64,000 bases of DNA from Takakia lepidozioides. Lineage: Eukaryota > Streptophyta > Takakiopsida > Takakiales > Takakiaceae. Position 1 is the first letter of the stretch. Each line of letters begins with the position of its first letter. The stretch is from contig CM060732.1 in NCBI GenBank assembly GCA_030704615.1, positions 42,637,053 to 42,701,052 of the forward strand, read 5' to 3'. This document shows positions 43,827 through 56,000 of the stretch, piece after piece. The notes under the pieces were generated by a model that was not told where the DNA came from, ran no database searches, and was given only the letters and a program-made list of their open reading frames with translations. The position numbers and the translations under genes were made by a program.

Positions 43827-46800
43827 TCAAAATGTTCGGACAACACTTATGATGGCTATCACTTTCTTGTATTCCTCTTTTGTCCATTGCCAAGGTGCGC
43901 GCCTATACTTCCACCGTACAACACCCTTTGGGTCCACACCATTTTGTTCTAGATGGCGCATGCGACCCTGCTCCTCAAGCTCTTTTCTAACACCGAGAGA
44001 ATCTCCTTTTGCAACCACTCAATTCTTTGCCGGCGTGCCATGAAGAACCCGAAAAAAGGGACGAGCAGACATTCTTCTCAATATGCATGGGATCTAGAAG
44101 ATGGCAAATCTTCAGGTCCTACATATATTCCCACCCACAAATACTTACACAAATTTTTTTACGTGAAAGTGATAATGCAACGCATACCCAAATGTGCAAT
44201 ATCACATGCATGCATAGGGATATTGACGGTGTTTTTGTGGAATATGTACCGCCCAATATGACAACTCGTAAAAGATTGAAAGTCGTTTCATGCCGGGCAC
44301 GTCCACTTCACCGTCCGTGCCCGCATAGGCCTCCTTCCATTGGTCCTCCCAAAACTGCCCGGACGGTGTCATAGGGGGGGGACGTACTTCCTCTTTGTCA
44401 TCAAACAAATGTTTCTCTCTTCTTCTCCATCGATGGCTCATAGGAAGAAATTTGCAGTAGTTGGGATACACCATCTTGTGAAGATGGCAGGAGCAGCGTC
44501 CGGGAAATAATTTCAGTTGAACCAGCCAGTAGCCGCTCATTCCCAGCAGCAGACGGCTAAGTGGGTTGGGCAGTCGGTTGCTGCCCCTTAGTGGTAACTA
44601 TACCCGGTCAATTTCCGAGATAATTTCTTTACAACCGGTAATATTCCTAATGATTTATTTTGTGTTCAGCTATAAATCCGGCCCTTATAAATATCAACCG
44701 GTTGACAACACAAGTGTCAAATGCACAACAATAAGTAAATAATAATAATAATAAATAATCACAACCAGTTTTAAGCAATTCAAACAAGTGAAGAACATTG
44801 TATCCTTATAGAAGTTGGACCTGTCAATGCCTTCAAACCACATGGAGGCCAAGAATTGAACCCGCGTGGACAGGTGAGCTGTGATAGCAGGCAGCGAGTG
44901 CAAGCAGGCGTGGGGCTGGGGCTGGGGCTGCGAGAGCAACGTCCAGACTTAGTAGGGTTTGCCCGCGGGCCCGCCCTCTTTGAGTTCAATATTTTTCACC
45001 TAAACGCCCTTCCTTGGATGTAACCCGGCCTGGCACGTTGGATTTCTGCCATGTGGTGGACTTCGACGGCCATTTCCATTTTTTGTAATATAAGAAGGGC
45101 CGGAATCCGTCCAGGCCTTGCCAACTAAGGCAGATTTCCTGTCTGTAATGAAATGGAAAGGCAAATATCCTTCCTAAAAGTAGGGCCCGGTTGATTTCCA
45201 CTTCGGCCATTTTTTTCCCTCGGATCCATTTCCTGAGGTTTCATATTTCATTCGGAAATTCTGGAATTCAGTCGGCTAGCATGTAACTGGCTGCCGGTTC
45301 TCCCCGGACTTTGGGCGGGAGCTATGTGCATCAAGATCATCGCCACAATGCAAGCATACATGGTACCCTTTGGTGTTTAGCCCCGAGCAAATAGTTAGTC
45401 ATGTACTACACATCCCGTCATATTAGCAAAAATAAAACATTGTCATGTGCATGTGCCATCTACCCCACTGCGGTGCACAAGACTGTCGTCGCTACTTCAG
45501 TCAATCCCAATCCTCATCGATATTATCCGGCATTGACAAGTGAATGTACGCAGGTTGTTCATGGGGAACATAATATACCTGGATAATCATGCATTGTCCA
45601 AAGCAAGATGCCTCTCATCTGAAAAGATTGTCCGGCCATAGGGTCAAGTGAAGCATCCAATGTCGGGACACCCCTCCATAGCTCCTTAAGTTCATCAACA
45701 AGAGGTCGCAAGTACGTGTCCATGTTTGCCACTTGTTTTTTGCCTATGAGACATTCACATCATTATTTCAATGCTCCACCAATATGCAAATTATATTACG
45801 AAATGAATTACACGTCTTATTCCATGATTATGTCACTCATCAATCTTGCATCTGAATTGCGTCAGAGATCAGAAGTTTAATGTAAAGTCCAAGGCAATAA
45901 TAAACATGAAATGAGTACACTCACCTGGCACAATGGCAGCTAACATGATGTGGCCTTTTTTAATTGAAAGATACGGAGGGATATTGTAATTCACCATGGT
46001 CACCGGCCAAGTGGAATGACTACATGACTGGACAAAGAATGGGTTGACCCCATCCGAGGAGAAGCCGAGGTGGACATGTCATAAGTCTTCCAAGAGAAAA
46101 GGCCACATCTCTTCAATATGCCTCCATGCTTGTGAATCTTGTGGCCCGTACACCTTTCCCGGGGGGCTCCGATGCGAGGCGTGCTATCTCATGAGTCTGG
46201 CCAATTCGGGGCTTTGGTACTGTGTCCTCAATAGCGGGATGATCGGAAAGTAATGCATTTTATAGGATAAAATACCCCACGCCCCCCACATGTAATCATG
46301 ATCCCATTAGCACACATAATACAACACCCTTATGCCTTTCCTTTTATGCAGCCTCTCCCTCATTTGGGCATGAATGGTCAAAACCGAACGTCGCTCCTTC
46401 CACTCCTCACTCACTCCTTCCAAAACCACAATCAGATCTTGCATGAGTACTACTCTCTAAACCCTAAACTTTGTGGAATACACTTTACATGCATTGAGAA
46501 GATTAAAGAAAGTAATCTCCATGCGAGGGGGAATGGCGCTTATATCTTGCGTGGTATTTTTTTCCCTTGGACATCATCCCGATATCAGTCTTTCTAGCGC
46601 TCTGGGCACTTGGTGAGACGCGAATCATCTCCGTAGTATAGGGTTTTATCACATGGACATGATGAAAAATCTTATAGCCCATCCCCAAGAGTCCAAGACT
46701 TCGCGGGGCTCTTTCCGCGACCGTGGCATCTTAGGTTTCAAGTGTGGAGCAAGAATATTGTCCGCAATAATTCGCATTATGGCAGACATCCCAACATTAC

Positions 46801-49753
46801 TTATGCCAAATCGAATTTGAAGATTGAGCAAAAGTAAGATTGTTGAAAGTCGATTCACTTTTGCCCCTTCGTACAAGAGAGTTCTCGCCTCCCTCTCCAT
46901 ATCATTTGAAGGGGCCATTTCATGATCATCGATTGGCCGGGTTCCCTCTCCATGGGATGCATCAGCGCCCACATGATGCATTAAGAGATCCTCCATGGCT
47001 TGCACATCCTCCTGGTTAATTTCATGCTCATTGTTGTTGTCACTATCACTGTCATTGTCATCGTCATCATCGTCCGGTACTGTGGGAGCGGCGTCTTGCC
47101 CACGGCTCCCGCCTGATGTACTTGGGTTGTTTTCGGATGGGGTGCCAAGAGAAAGGACGGGAAAGGATGGACAAAGTTCTGATACGAACATACGGACATA
47201 TATTATAATGTGTCATTGCAATCATACAACTCATTATAAGTGAAATGCAAACAACAACCTTCAATGTGTGTGTGCATCAAATATGTCATTCAATAATTAC
47301 ATGTTTGTGCGCAACGTACACGCATACAAAGTTTCAATCCCAAACAAAATCATTTGCCCCCAATGACGCAGTCACCCTACCAACCAATTTTTGTTTATTA
47401 ATGTGAAAGAAAATCCTCTCATGCCATTGCACCCATCAAACGGATGTGGCTCAAGCTTCAACTTTTCCTACATTTGCTTAAATATGTGTGCAACGCCTGT
47501 ATAAAGATCCAGCAGAAAAAAAAAAAAACATTTGCCTCCCCAACGATGCACTCACCTTTGCACCAATTTAGAATTAAATCGAATTTAAATAATTTTAAAA
47601 TAAATATTTGCATTTAGAAAATATATGATTGCGGTTTTGAAGGGCGTAATGATTTTATTCTTAGCTCTATTTTGTTCAGTGACATTGGGCTTTGCACCAC
47701 TACATCCATGCAAAAAACTGGACAAAAGAAAAATGGAAAAAAAATAAGTGTGTTTCTAGGGTCACTTTTGCAAAACTCTCTATAAAGAGTGCATGAAGTT
47801 GAAAATAACTCAATTTTGGAGTGCAAATGAGAGAACAAAATCTGGTTATGGGTCCAAATGACTTTTGTTTACTCCCAAATTTTGCATGCACATTGCATAT
47901 GCTATCATTAAAGCATATGACTTGAAGATGGAAAAAAAAAAAAAAATCATGTGCAGGTGAAATGTAATTTTCCGTCTCTACGACACGTAGCTGCGTTCCA
48001 CACTAGAATGACCCATTGAATCAACTTGGTTCAAGCTCATATTTGGTCCACATGTGCATAAGTATGTTTAGATCACATATGCAAAGATGCAACCTACACG
48101 AGCAACAAGAAAAATATTTACATCAATCGATTAATCGGATGTATACAAAGTACATCATGAGAATATCTACAATGCCCCTCTACGCGATCCCTGTCTCAAA
48201 TGAACCCTATTTCTATCATACACATCCCACTCACGCTGTAAAGGTCCCAATCATCCGGGAGAACTCGTATGATGCAAATAGTTCGCTGTCAGCCCTAATA
48301 GTCCTACTAGCACATGTCATCACAAACATGTGCATCCCCTCACATTATACCGACGTATGACCACAAAAGCTCTCATGCCCATCGCTTCGTTCGTCCCATA
48401 CTACATTGGTTCTCCTAGGATGACCAAAAGAACTGTTGACCAGCCCGGCAACATTGCCAAAGATGTCGGGGTCACCATCACAAAATCTGATCTCAATGGG
48501 AGACAACCCCCGTCTACGTACATCCTGTCCGTTGACACACAAAATGTAGGGTAGGATGTATGGGGCTTCGAGGCGTAATGTACGGAACTCCGCGGAGGTG
48601 TAGTATGGACCGTAGTAGGGAAACAAGTCCACCATGTTGTTTCTCCGAGGAGGAACCACAATATCATTGACCGTGAATAAACCATAGCAGGGTCTGTAGC
48701 GGCTCTCATAACATACCGTCTCCCCCAATACTCGAACTCCACATTTTCTCGGATGGGTGTGGAAGGGTCGAGATGATTCCCCCAACAGCCGAAGGGGAGG
48801 AACCTAGGGTGAAGCCGACCCCTCCTAGGGGTTCGGGGGGCACATGCACGTGGAGGTGGAGGTGGTGGAGGTGGTACTGCTGGCGGAGGAGATGAAAGTG
48901 GAGGTGGTTGAGGATGTAATGCCGAAGGTACAGCCGGGGGTACAATGTCCGGATCAGGCAAAGAAACAGACGGGGGAGGCCACAATCAGGGGGACAGCCT
49001 GAGGAAACTGGAGGGGGGGGGGGGGGTTGGGCCTGCTTGTCGCCGGCCATAACGCCTACGACACCTACGATACCCCTCAACCCTACGCATCTCATCTACA
49101 TGCTGCTGGGGGAACTAACTGGTCACATCGGACACATCATGTGGTACAAATTCTGCAAGTAGACCGGCGCGAAATGCCTCAAGTGCAATGTGATTGCGAG
49201 CTTGGGCATCAAGTCATGGCTGCAATATGAGTAGTGAACGACGCATCAATACTTATGTCGTAATTTGGATTCATGTATGCTTACCAATCATACTATATTA
49301 TTAGATAAACCTAAATGTACCTTAAGTGAATGTTAATGAGACGGGTGGGAAAAACACTCACCTTTGCTGCATCCGCAATATTGTTCTTATTGTGATTTTT
49401 TCAACAACATGCGGTCGCCGCCTCGGTGGTCTGGTGCCGCCGGCGGGTCCGTTCCAACACTTAGTGCACCAACACTCAATCCTATCGGGGGGGTCAAAGG
49501 TGGACGTGGTTGGACGGGGTGGCCCGCGAGGGGGCAACACACGGCGCGCCCGACTCGATCCTGGAGTGTCAACATCCTCCGCATCAACTAAAATTTGGTC
49601 CCGGTCCCTTCTACGATTGTGTTCGGCAGCCTGTGTTGGATTAGGTGCAATGGGTGGCTCCTCGCCACGAAAAATGGTCGCTCTAGGGCCACGATCGATA
49701 TGTGGTACTACCTCCCCATCCTCAAGGGAGACGGGTTGATGTTTCCTCACCAT
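43827..49753 (-). pseudogene. TNP2-type CACTA transposase, N-terminal and catalytic exons
   Basis: Exons on the minus strand: 49753-49358 (N-terminal, IECWCTKCWNG); a Pro-rich and unassigned part near 48985-48345; 47191 to about 46500 (acidic run, LLYEGAKVNRLSTILLLLNLQIRFG..ISNVGMSAIM, then DKTLYYGDDSRLTKCPE); about 46290-45925 (LGFSSDGVNPFF, HSTWPVTMVNYNIPPYLSIKK); 45743-45579 (MDTYLRPLVDELKELWRGVP, FQMRGILLWTMHDYPG); about 44480-44340 (YCKFLPMSHRWRR); 44018-43827 (APWQWTKEEYKKVIAIISVVRTF). The Asp at about 46053 and the Asp at about 45719 are the DDE candidates. Introns 45924-45744 and the next have matching phase 1 GT-AG borders. In-frame stops near 46590, 46210 and 46095 show it is dead. 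Confidence 0.82.
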
Positions 49754-50159
49754 CGCATCCTAATTAACACACACCACCAGCACTTTCATTTCTCAAAAAC
49801 CGTTGGCGAAAAAACCCTATGCCTCAGCCTCGAGGCTTTCAAAATTGGTAACCAAAGACGGAGCATCCCTATGGTGCTAGAGAGCCCAAGACAATAAATC
49901 CTTCCTCATGTTCTATCTTCAGGATCATGCCCACACCATGGAAAAATTTGTTGAGACCCAGCGCTTTGCGATTATCAGATTGAACCACATTTAGGGTATG
50001 TGAATCCTAATTACATCGTTTATCCTTTTAGCCCCAAGACCCACAACCAAAACTGCCAATCCAAAACCCAGCACCATAAAGAAAAGCAAAAACCCTAACC
50101 TAGGACCAAATGACCAAAAAAAAAAAAAACTAAGAAACCCAAAAGGCCCTAAACCCTAA

Positions 50160-50400
50160 ACCCAGAAAGGCCAGCCGTTGCCTCCTGCGACACCCTCGCG
50201 TCGCATTTGGCAACGCATTTTTTTTCAAATTTCTACCTGGGGGTCGCACCCCGCGACGGCTTTCCGTCGCGGGAGGCGACGTGGTTTTTTATTTATGGGG
50301 GTGGGGGTCGTAAGCAGCGACGGCCCGCCATCGCAAATACAATTTTTAATTTTCAAAAAAATGGCGGGGCACAGGCGTGCGACGGCCGAGCGCCGTGCCT
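50160..50400. repeat. gcgacg-rich subterminal repeats of the CACTA element
   Basis: Repeated gcgac(a/g)/cgtcgc motifs occur in both orientations (for example gtcgcaccccgcgacgg, ccgtcgcgggaggcgacg, gcagcgacggc). A related block is at 51240-51434 by the terminus. Confidence 0.65.
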
Positions 50401-50913
50401 TTTTTTTTTCCCTAAGTGCTTGAAGCACCTATTTCCCCTCCCGTTTTCGTTTGTTCTTTGGGAGAGAGGTAGTTCAGAGAGTGGGGTTTATGGTGGAGGA
50501 GAAACGCACCTGCTGCTAAGCCCGAGGTGGTCGCAAGGCCCCAAGGAGTCTGCCCCAACGCCGCTCCAACACCCAAGGTAAGCACCACCTCCTCCCTCAT
50601 TTTCTCTCTTGCTTTCTTGCCCTAAGCATGGGCTGATGTCTCTATCCCTTGTGTGGTAGGAACGCCGCGCAGAGGCACGATCTAAACGAGCTGAAGAGAA
50701 AGAGAGCCATGGTGAGTGGGGGAGAGACGCCCTGCAACGGCGAGGACCCGTGCCGTTGGTAGCTGCGACAGCACCGCAGCAGCTCACCTGAAGCACCAGC
50801 AGCCGCAGCAGCAGAGGTAGGTCAGGGTGGGGAGATGGTCTATGGTCTGTCTTGTCATGTGGGATCAAGGGAAAGATGTCGAGAGTTGTCCATAACTTGT
50901 ATGTCACATCAAA

Positions 50914-50948
<35 letters not shown>

Positions 50949-51239
50949 GAAACAAAAAAAATAAAAATAAAAATAAAAATTGGGGGGGGAGGGAGTTACT
51001 GAGCAGAAGGGGCTGGGCTTTTGGCTCAGTTTCAAGACTTTTTAAAGTTGGTAAACAAAGGTACATGCACAATTCCCTTGATAGATTTGAAGAGAGCGTC
51101 TCTTTGGTGTGAGAGAACCTCGGACATTAGAAAATGAATATTGTCTTCAAATTGCCCACACAACGGGCAATTGCACTCTCCATTTCCTCTTTGCTTCTGT
51201 TTACTGTTCAAAGGTAGTCTTTATGCTTTGAGTTTAAGT
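50401..51239. other. CACTA subterminal region with two captured LINE scraps
   Basis: 50831-50915 is a near-identical copy of the LINE reverse-transcriptase segment at 26312-26399 (tcatgtgggatcaaggga.. and on). On the minus strand 51180-51040 reads CPLCGQFEDNIHFLMSEVLSHQRDALFKSIKG, a zf-RVT type Cys/His segment from another LINE. A (GA)n run is at 50916-50944. Confidence 0.65.
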
Positions 51240-51434
51240 TTCAGTCTAATGTCGTTGGGGCGGGGGCTCGCGACCCCCATACCACACATTTTTGCGACGT
51301 CATTTTGGCGACGCCCATGCGACTGCCGGGCGTCGCAAATTTGGCGCTTGTCGCGTGCCCGAAATGCACGTTTTTCCGACGCTGGGGCATGGCCGATGAT
51401 GCCCAGGCGTCACAAAGGCCCCCTTTTTCCTGTG

Positions 51435-52349
51435 ATCTTCTTCTCCGCAATAGAGGCATAATCCATTCGGGCGCCATCTTTGTTTTTCTCGTGGCCTCAA
51501 TGGTTTGAATCGGACAACATCAATCTGCATAGGATCACTACCGGATTTCTGATGGATCATTGTGTTTGGTGTCGTAGTAGCAGCGGCATGATGCGTCGTG
51601 GACCATCTAGATCGCTTCTCTTGACATCTTTCGAACAAACGATTATCGCATGCAATGACTTGGGTGATGAATTCACTCAGTGTACTCACGTTTGGCATTG
51701 TCAGCAACAAATCTTTTACATCATTTTTTAGCCCACATTAAAACTGACTAATGAGGCTCTTCTCATTCCAGTTGAGGTCGCACGCAAGTTGTCGAGATTC
51801 GGCAACATAAACAGAAGCAGAACGTGCTCCTTGTCGAAGATTTTGCATCTTTGTCTCTGCAACTCTCTCTCTATCATTCTCTCCAAACGTTTCAGTGAAC
51901 TCGGACATGAATGCTTCAAAATTATATAGTAAATGCGAATTTTTTTCTAATAGCGGTACAAACCAAGATAGGGCAGTGCCTGATAGAAGGGTGCCCACAA
52001 ATCCCACTTGAATACCTTCATTGGGGTAGCGTTGTGGATGTAGTCGTAGGAACAGTCGTACTTGTTGAACAAAACCGCGAAATCTTGATCTCGTCCCATC
52101 AAATTTCTTGGGAATGCCGATCTTTGATTCTCTTGTAATCTGTTGAAGATGAACCGTTGCAGTAGGAGCTGTTGCCATAAGGACTCGTATGGTTGAAGAT
52201 CCATTGTTCGACTCTTTTAACTCTAAAATTTGTTGTTGCAAATTGTGGAGAGCGTTGTCAAGATTTTGAGACTGATTAGCTTGAAGTTCTTGCATCTGGA
52301 GCTGAAGACTTTGCAATGTGACGACCATTTCGCCAAATGTGCCTTCCAC
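51435..52349 (-). pseudogene. gypsy gag, interrupted at its zinc knuckle
   Basis: Starts MEGTFGEMVVTLQSLQLQMQ (52349), a coiled-coil-like Gln/Leu segment. Next come the Retrotrans_gag core FRGFVQQVRLFLRLHPQRYP..GFVGTLLSGTALSWFVPLLE..FMSEFTETFGENDRERVAETKMQNLRQG, a stop/shift near 51740, VSTLSEFITQVIACDNRLFER and the half knuckle CLYCGEED ending at 51435. The next residues would complete CX2CX4HX4C but the CACTA terminus starts there. Upstream is the 5' LTR. Confidence 0.88.
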
Positions 52350-52387
52350 CTTAACTAACTAAGGAATAAATTTCAGTCTCACCAAAT

Positions 52388-52945
52388 TGTCAAGGACGAG
52401 AACATGATTGAACACAAACAAGATATTAGACTAGAGGTACAAGACTAGACAAAAAGTCAAGGTCGGCGTGGCTGAATGCATGGTGGGTAAACATGAATCA
52501 AGATGATTTTTATAACAATCGACAAGAGTACAAGATACTGAAACTCGACTCGAATACATGAATACTGGAAACTGGACTGAGGTATCAGATATTGGAAACT
52601 GGACTAGAGTACTGGAAGCTGGACTGAGTACTGGGACCGGGAACAAGAGTAGCTTGAACTTGTGTTGGCGAGATTGAAGAGTGTCCAGTCTCGCCTCCTA
52701 TATATACTGGCTACTAGGAGGTTCCCTAAGAGGCTTCCCCAAAGGAGGTTTCTTGATGGAGAAGTTTCATCCAAAGGAAGCTTCTTCAGCAATTTCCCAA
52801 GTTACTCTTGGTAATTTGATAAACTCCCGGTAACTTGGTAACTAATGGTAAATCATGGTAAGTCATGGTAACTTTTGGTAACTTGATAACTTGGTACCTT
52901 CTGGTATTTACTCCTGGTAAGTTCCTCTCGGCTATGTCCGTGACA
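52388..52945 (-). repeat. 5' LTR of the nested gypsy element
   Basis: 558 bp, pairs with 38633-39193, same TGTCA..TGACA ends, outer flank CCTGC. TATATATA near 52700 is shared by both LTRs. Confidence 0.9.
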
Positions 52946-52950
52946 CCTGC

Positions 52951-54169
52951 TATCCTAGTTGCAAGTGTTAGGATATGAGATTATATAATGCCTTCACACA
53001 GAAGAGCAGCAACAAACTTCATGACTGACATCCTGTCACAACTCCTCTACAGGGAGAAGCCAATTGGACAAGGAAGCTTAGTGATATGGTACCACACCGC
53101 GTAGCCATATAGGTAGGGGTACCGACACCCACAAGTGTCCAGCCTTTTGCTGCAAGCAGATAAGCAGAAAAATTGGGGCACGGGCTCCCTTCTGTGAATG
53201 CCGCTGGTTCCAAGCCAGTGAAGCACAATTAAACAAGCCTCTTCTGCATGACGGCTAATTCGCCGTGCTTCTGCCTGCTCTGCAACAATGCATCATGCAT
53301 GCTACACTCACATAGTCGTAATTCGTCTTTGTACACAAGTCATATCCATGGCGAACACTGGCTGTAATCCATCGTTAGGCTTGTAACCAGTAGCCTATTT
53401 TGTGGCCTAAACTCAGAATCGTGGACATGCAAGGTGGTCAGTTTGCCTTATCAGGAAGGCTGGAAGTCGGTTAGCCTGATTCGGAATTTTTTTCCCTTGT
53501 GTTTTCCACCCCCTAAAACTTGCAGTCCATGGCAGTTTGATGATGCATTGATAGTGAGGCTCGCAACGATGCCCCCGTTTTGTCACTACATTCGAATTTG
53601 GCGAGAAGCAGGTTGGCGGGAGCGCAAATTATATCTCCACTTCGCTCCACTTGTTCATTCGGTTTGCTCTTGCTCACTCTTCATCGCTCTTGCTTCTTTG
53701 CAGTGTCTACGTCGTCCCTGTTCACTTCGTCGTTTGGCAAGTTGCCCCTGCATCACACGGTTAGCATGTGAACGCATTTGCTATGGTCATCGTTGTGGGC
53801 CAACTCGCCCCATCATCACACGACTACCATGCGATCTCGCTTTAGGAGAACTGCACACACAGCTCCATGGCACCGCAACATGGAATGCCTTAAGAATTTG
53901 CAGATTGGTTCTTGTGAAATTTGAAGTAGAACTTGTTCACGGTTTGGGAAGCCCGCACCGACTTTCAGACCTGCAAAGAAATGTGTAGTTCTCTCATTCA
54001 GACTCCCTTCAAGGGTGTCGACCTTCGTTGACAGTTGGCCACCGACTATCCCAATCCCACATACCACACCATATGCGGATGCTCATGTGAGCGGCATGAA
54101 GGCACAGTGCACATGCTCATGTGAGCAGTAATATTGCCCATGCGATTGCATACCGTCCTGACATACGAC
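52951..54169. other. Spacer, nothing identified
   Basis: The 184-codon plus-strand frame at 53434-53988 is Arg/Cys/Leu-rich with no family signature, and the minus frame 53019-53228 is likewise unrecognised. A weak tRNA-B-box-like stretch (ggttccaagcc, 53208-53218) may be a SINE scrap. Confidence 0.35.
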
Positions 54170-55547
54170 CCGAGTTGCGCATAGCGGAAAGTCCACCATG
54201 ACAGCCAGCTGTCGAGCGCTGCCACATCCTTCTCGGAGACAGCCCCTGATGATATCCACCATGCCCGAATTGTCAGGAATGCTATCTGCGCCTCATCCTC
54301 CGATTTCGCCGCCCGCCACTATGCACATATTTTGATGTGAGCCGCTTGCAGATCAGGTCGTATGTAGTCATTTGTGTGCCCATGCAGGCTCTGTGCCTAG
54401 TGGAAACTGCAAGTCCGCTCCCTCCCGGACATTGGGCTGTCGTCACCGTACACCACTCGAACCGTAGCCCAGTTTGCATTGGCATTGTCCGCCATAAATC
54501 TGCGGAAATTGGGGAGTCGTTTGTCTGCTCTTACCATTTGCTGGTTGATGCTCTCCCACATTATCATAAGTGAAGCCGTGTCCTCCGATTTCATCTCGCG
54601 AATTGCAATGGTCATTAGCTTCTGGTAGTTGGGCTCGTACACATGGCATGCCATTGTACTCCATCCATTTATGCGCTTCACGTGGTCAAACATAATCCAG
54701 CTTCCCTCCAAGTCCCCGCCAGTATTCATCCGCTCCACCAAATCCACTCCTGAAGTGACACCAACAGTGGACATCTTAAATGAAACACCGCTCGTGGTCG
54801 CTGCCTTGTCCTGGGAAATGACTTCCATGTATGTAGTCATAGCCACAACTGGATTTCATTTTCACCAAAGACGACATCTCATCGCCACATCCCATTTCAT
54901 TTTTCATCTTCTGCACAGATTGTTTGGTGACGGAGCTACCAAATGCTTCCACAACGTCTAGAAGATCCTCGAACTTGGAGCTATCCAACTGGCTCCGCTG
55001 TCCACCATCGCGCGACATTATCCGGTCCATGATGATGCTTCAGCGCGGACAACAACTCCACAGCTTTCAGACGTGCAGATGGGGACCTCCTCACCTCCTC
55101 CTCCAAGACCATTTTCGCTTTCGCCGATGCATCCCGTGATGCTCCTGTTGCGATGTTGCGGTTGTGGTAGCCTACATGGACAACGGCTCTTGTCATGCTT
55201 GGGGGAGCCATTATGTAATACATTTTTGCGGGGCACGACTCGATACAGAGGGGGGGGGGGGGGGGGGGGGTGGGGGTGATTGCATATCCCGCAAACAAAG
55301 GTATTGTCTGGGACTTTGCTTTGTGCTCTGAATTTGGAGTCGGATGTCCCCGACCAGTACCTGTCGTTATGGTACTTCTCCCTGACGTAGAAAGGGCAGT
55401 CCAATCGGAGACATCGTAGACTTCCAACACATGACACATATCTGTCATCATCAGAATAATTTTGTCAGGACTGGCAACCCAACCCGCAAGTCGTTGCGGA
55501 CCTCCGAAGTGAGCAAAAAATGGATGTTCATTTTCGGAGATGAACAT

Positions 55548-56000
55548 GGGAAGTCGGGACAAACTTCCCTCATCGTGAAAATTAGACTGTAGATGTAGGG
55601 GTGCCTGAAGTCGGCACAGACTTCCAAACCGCGAGCAAATGCAACAAAAATGAATGCAGAAGGACACATCGGAAGTCGGCTCAGACTTCCCCTCACCGCA
55701 AAAATTTTACTGCAAATGTACGAGTGCCTGAAGTCGGCACAGACTTCCAAACCGCGCACAAACGCAAAAAAAAAGAATGCAAAAGGACTTGACAACCAAC
55801 ATCTAGCCCAGTGGTAAGGGCACTCTTACGAGTAGTTCTGGGTTCAAACCACCCTGTTCGTTGTTACAAAGGTGTCCACCTTCCTACCGAAAGGCAGTAG
55901 CCCTTCTGGTTCAAGTGACACCATAAGTTATGCTTGCTTCGACAATGCGTCCACCTATTTTTTGGAAAAGGGACACATCGGAAGTCGGCACAGACTTCCC
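55548..56000. repeat. GAAGTC..GACTTC dyad repeats with a ~123-bp duplication
   Basis: Imperfect palindromes (GGAAGTC, six or seven bases, GACTTCC) occur at 55548, 55606, 55671, 55729 and 55980; 55606 and 55729 lie in a tandem duplication of about 123 bp. More copies are near 57161 and in the 61415-61610 cluster. Confidence 0.8.
55788..55960 (+). mobile_element. Second tRNA-derived SINE
   Basis: A box tctagcccagtggtaagggcac (55802-55823) and B box gggttcaaacc (55840-55850) with tRNA spacing. The element splits a repeat unit that is otherwise continuous (compare ggacacatcggaagtcgg at 55662 and 55972), so it was inserted there. Ends are approximate; the body differs from the SINE at 30705. Confidence 0.6.

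Larger units (their letters stand above)
42364..51434 (-). mobile_element. CACTA (En/Spm) transposon nested in the gypsy element, rearranged
   Basis: The right border is exact: the gypsy gag zinc knuckle reads CLYCGEED up to 51435 and is then interrupted by an end that, read on the minus strand, starts CACAGGAAAAAGGGGGCC, CACTA-like. Next to it (51240-51434) and again at 50160-50400 lie dense gcgacg/cgtcgc motifs, typical of CACTA subterminal repeats. Inside is a TNP2-type transposase gene. The left border (about 42364) lacks a matching terminus, so that end has been lost; the C-terminal part of the transposase sits there in inverted orientation. Confidence 0.8.
38633..52945 (-). mobile_element. 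Complete Ty3/gypsy element with 5-bp TSD, carrying a nested CACTA transposon
   Basis: Two LTRs (38633-39193 and 52388-52945, about 560 bp, roughly 90% alike) share orientation and TGTCA..TGACA ends, and are flanked outside by the same five bases CCTGC (38628-38632, 52946-52950). The whole 14.3 kb is therefore one insertion. Minus-strand coding order inside is gag (52349-51435), a foreign block (51434 to about 42364), then reverse transcriptase, RNase H, integrase and chromodomain (42363-39769). A purine tract (rc, gaggaggggg, about 39197-39207) borders the 3' LTR, and a TTGG-start primer-site candidate lies at about 52370-52387. Protease and the start of reverse transcriptase are missing, lost with or after the CACTA insertion. 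Confidence 0.9.

Noticed and set aside
48841-48985. Proline-rich extensin-like protein (PPPPPPP frame)
   Set aside because: A GGT/GGA-rich stretch inside the transposase region with no signal peptide or SP4 repeats; the frame changes with the G run.
50145-50165. cctaaaccctaaaccc, plant-type telomere repeat
   Set aside because: Just over two units in an AC-rich stretch; far too short for a telomere or interstitial array.
53434-53988. 184-codon plus-strand ORF
   Set aside because: No family signature, skewed Arg/Cys/Leu content, no supporting splice or neighbour evidence.
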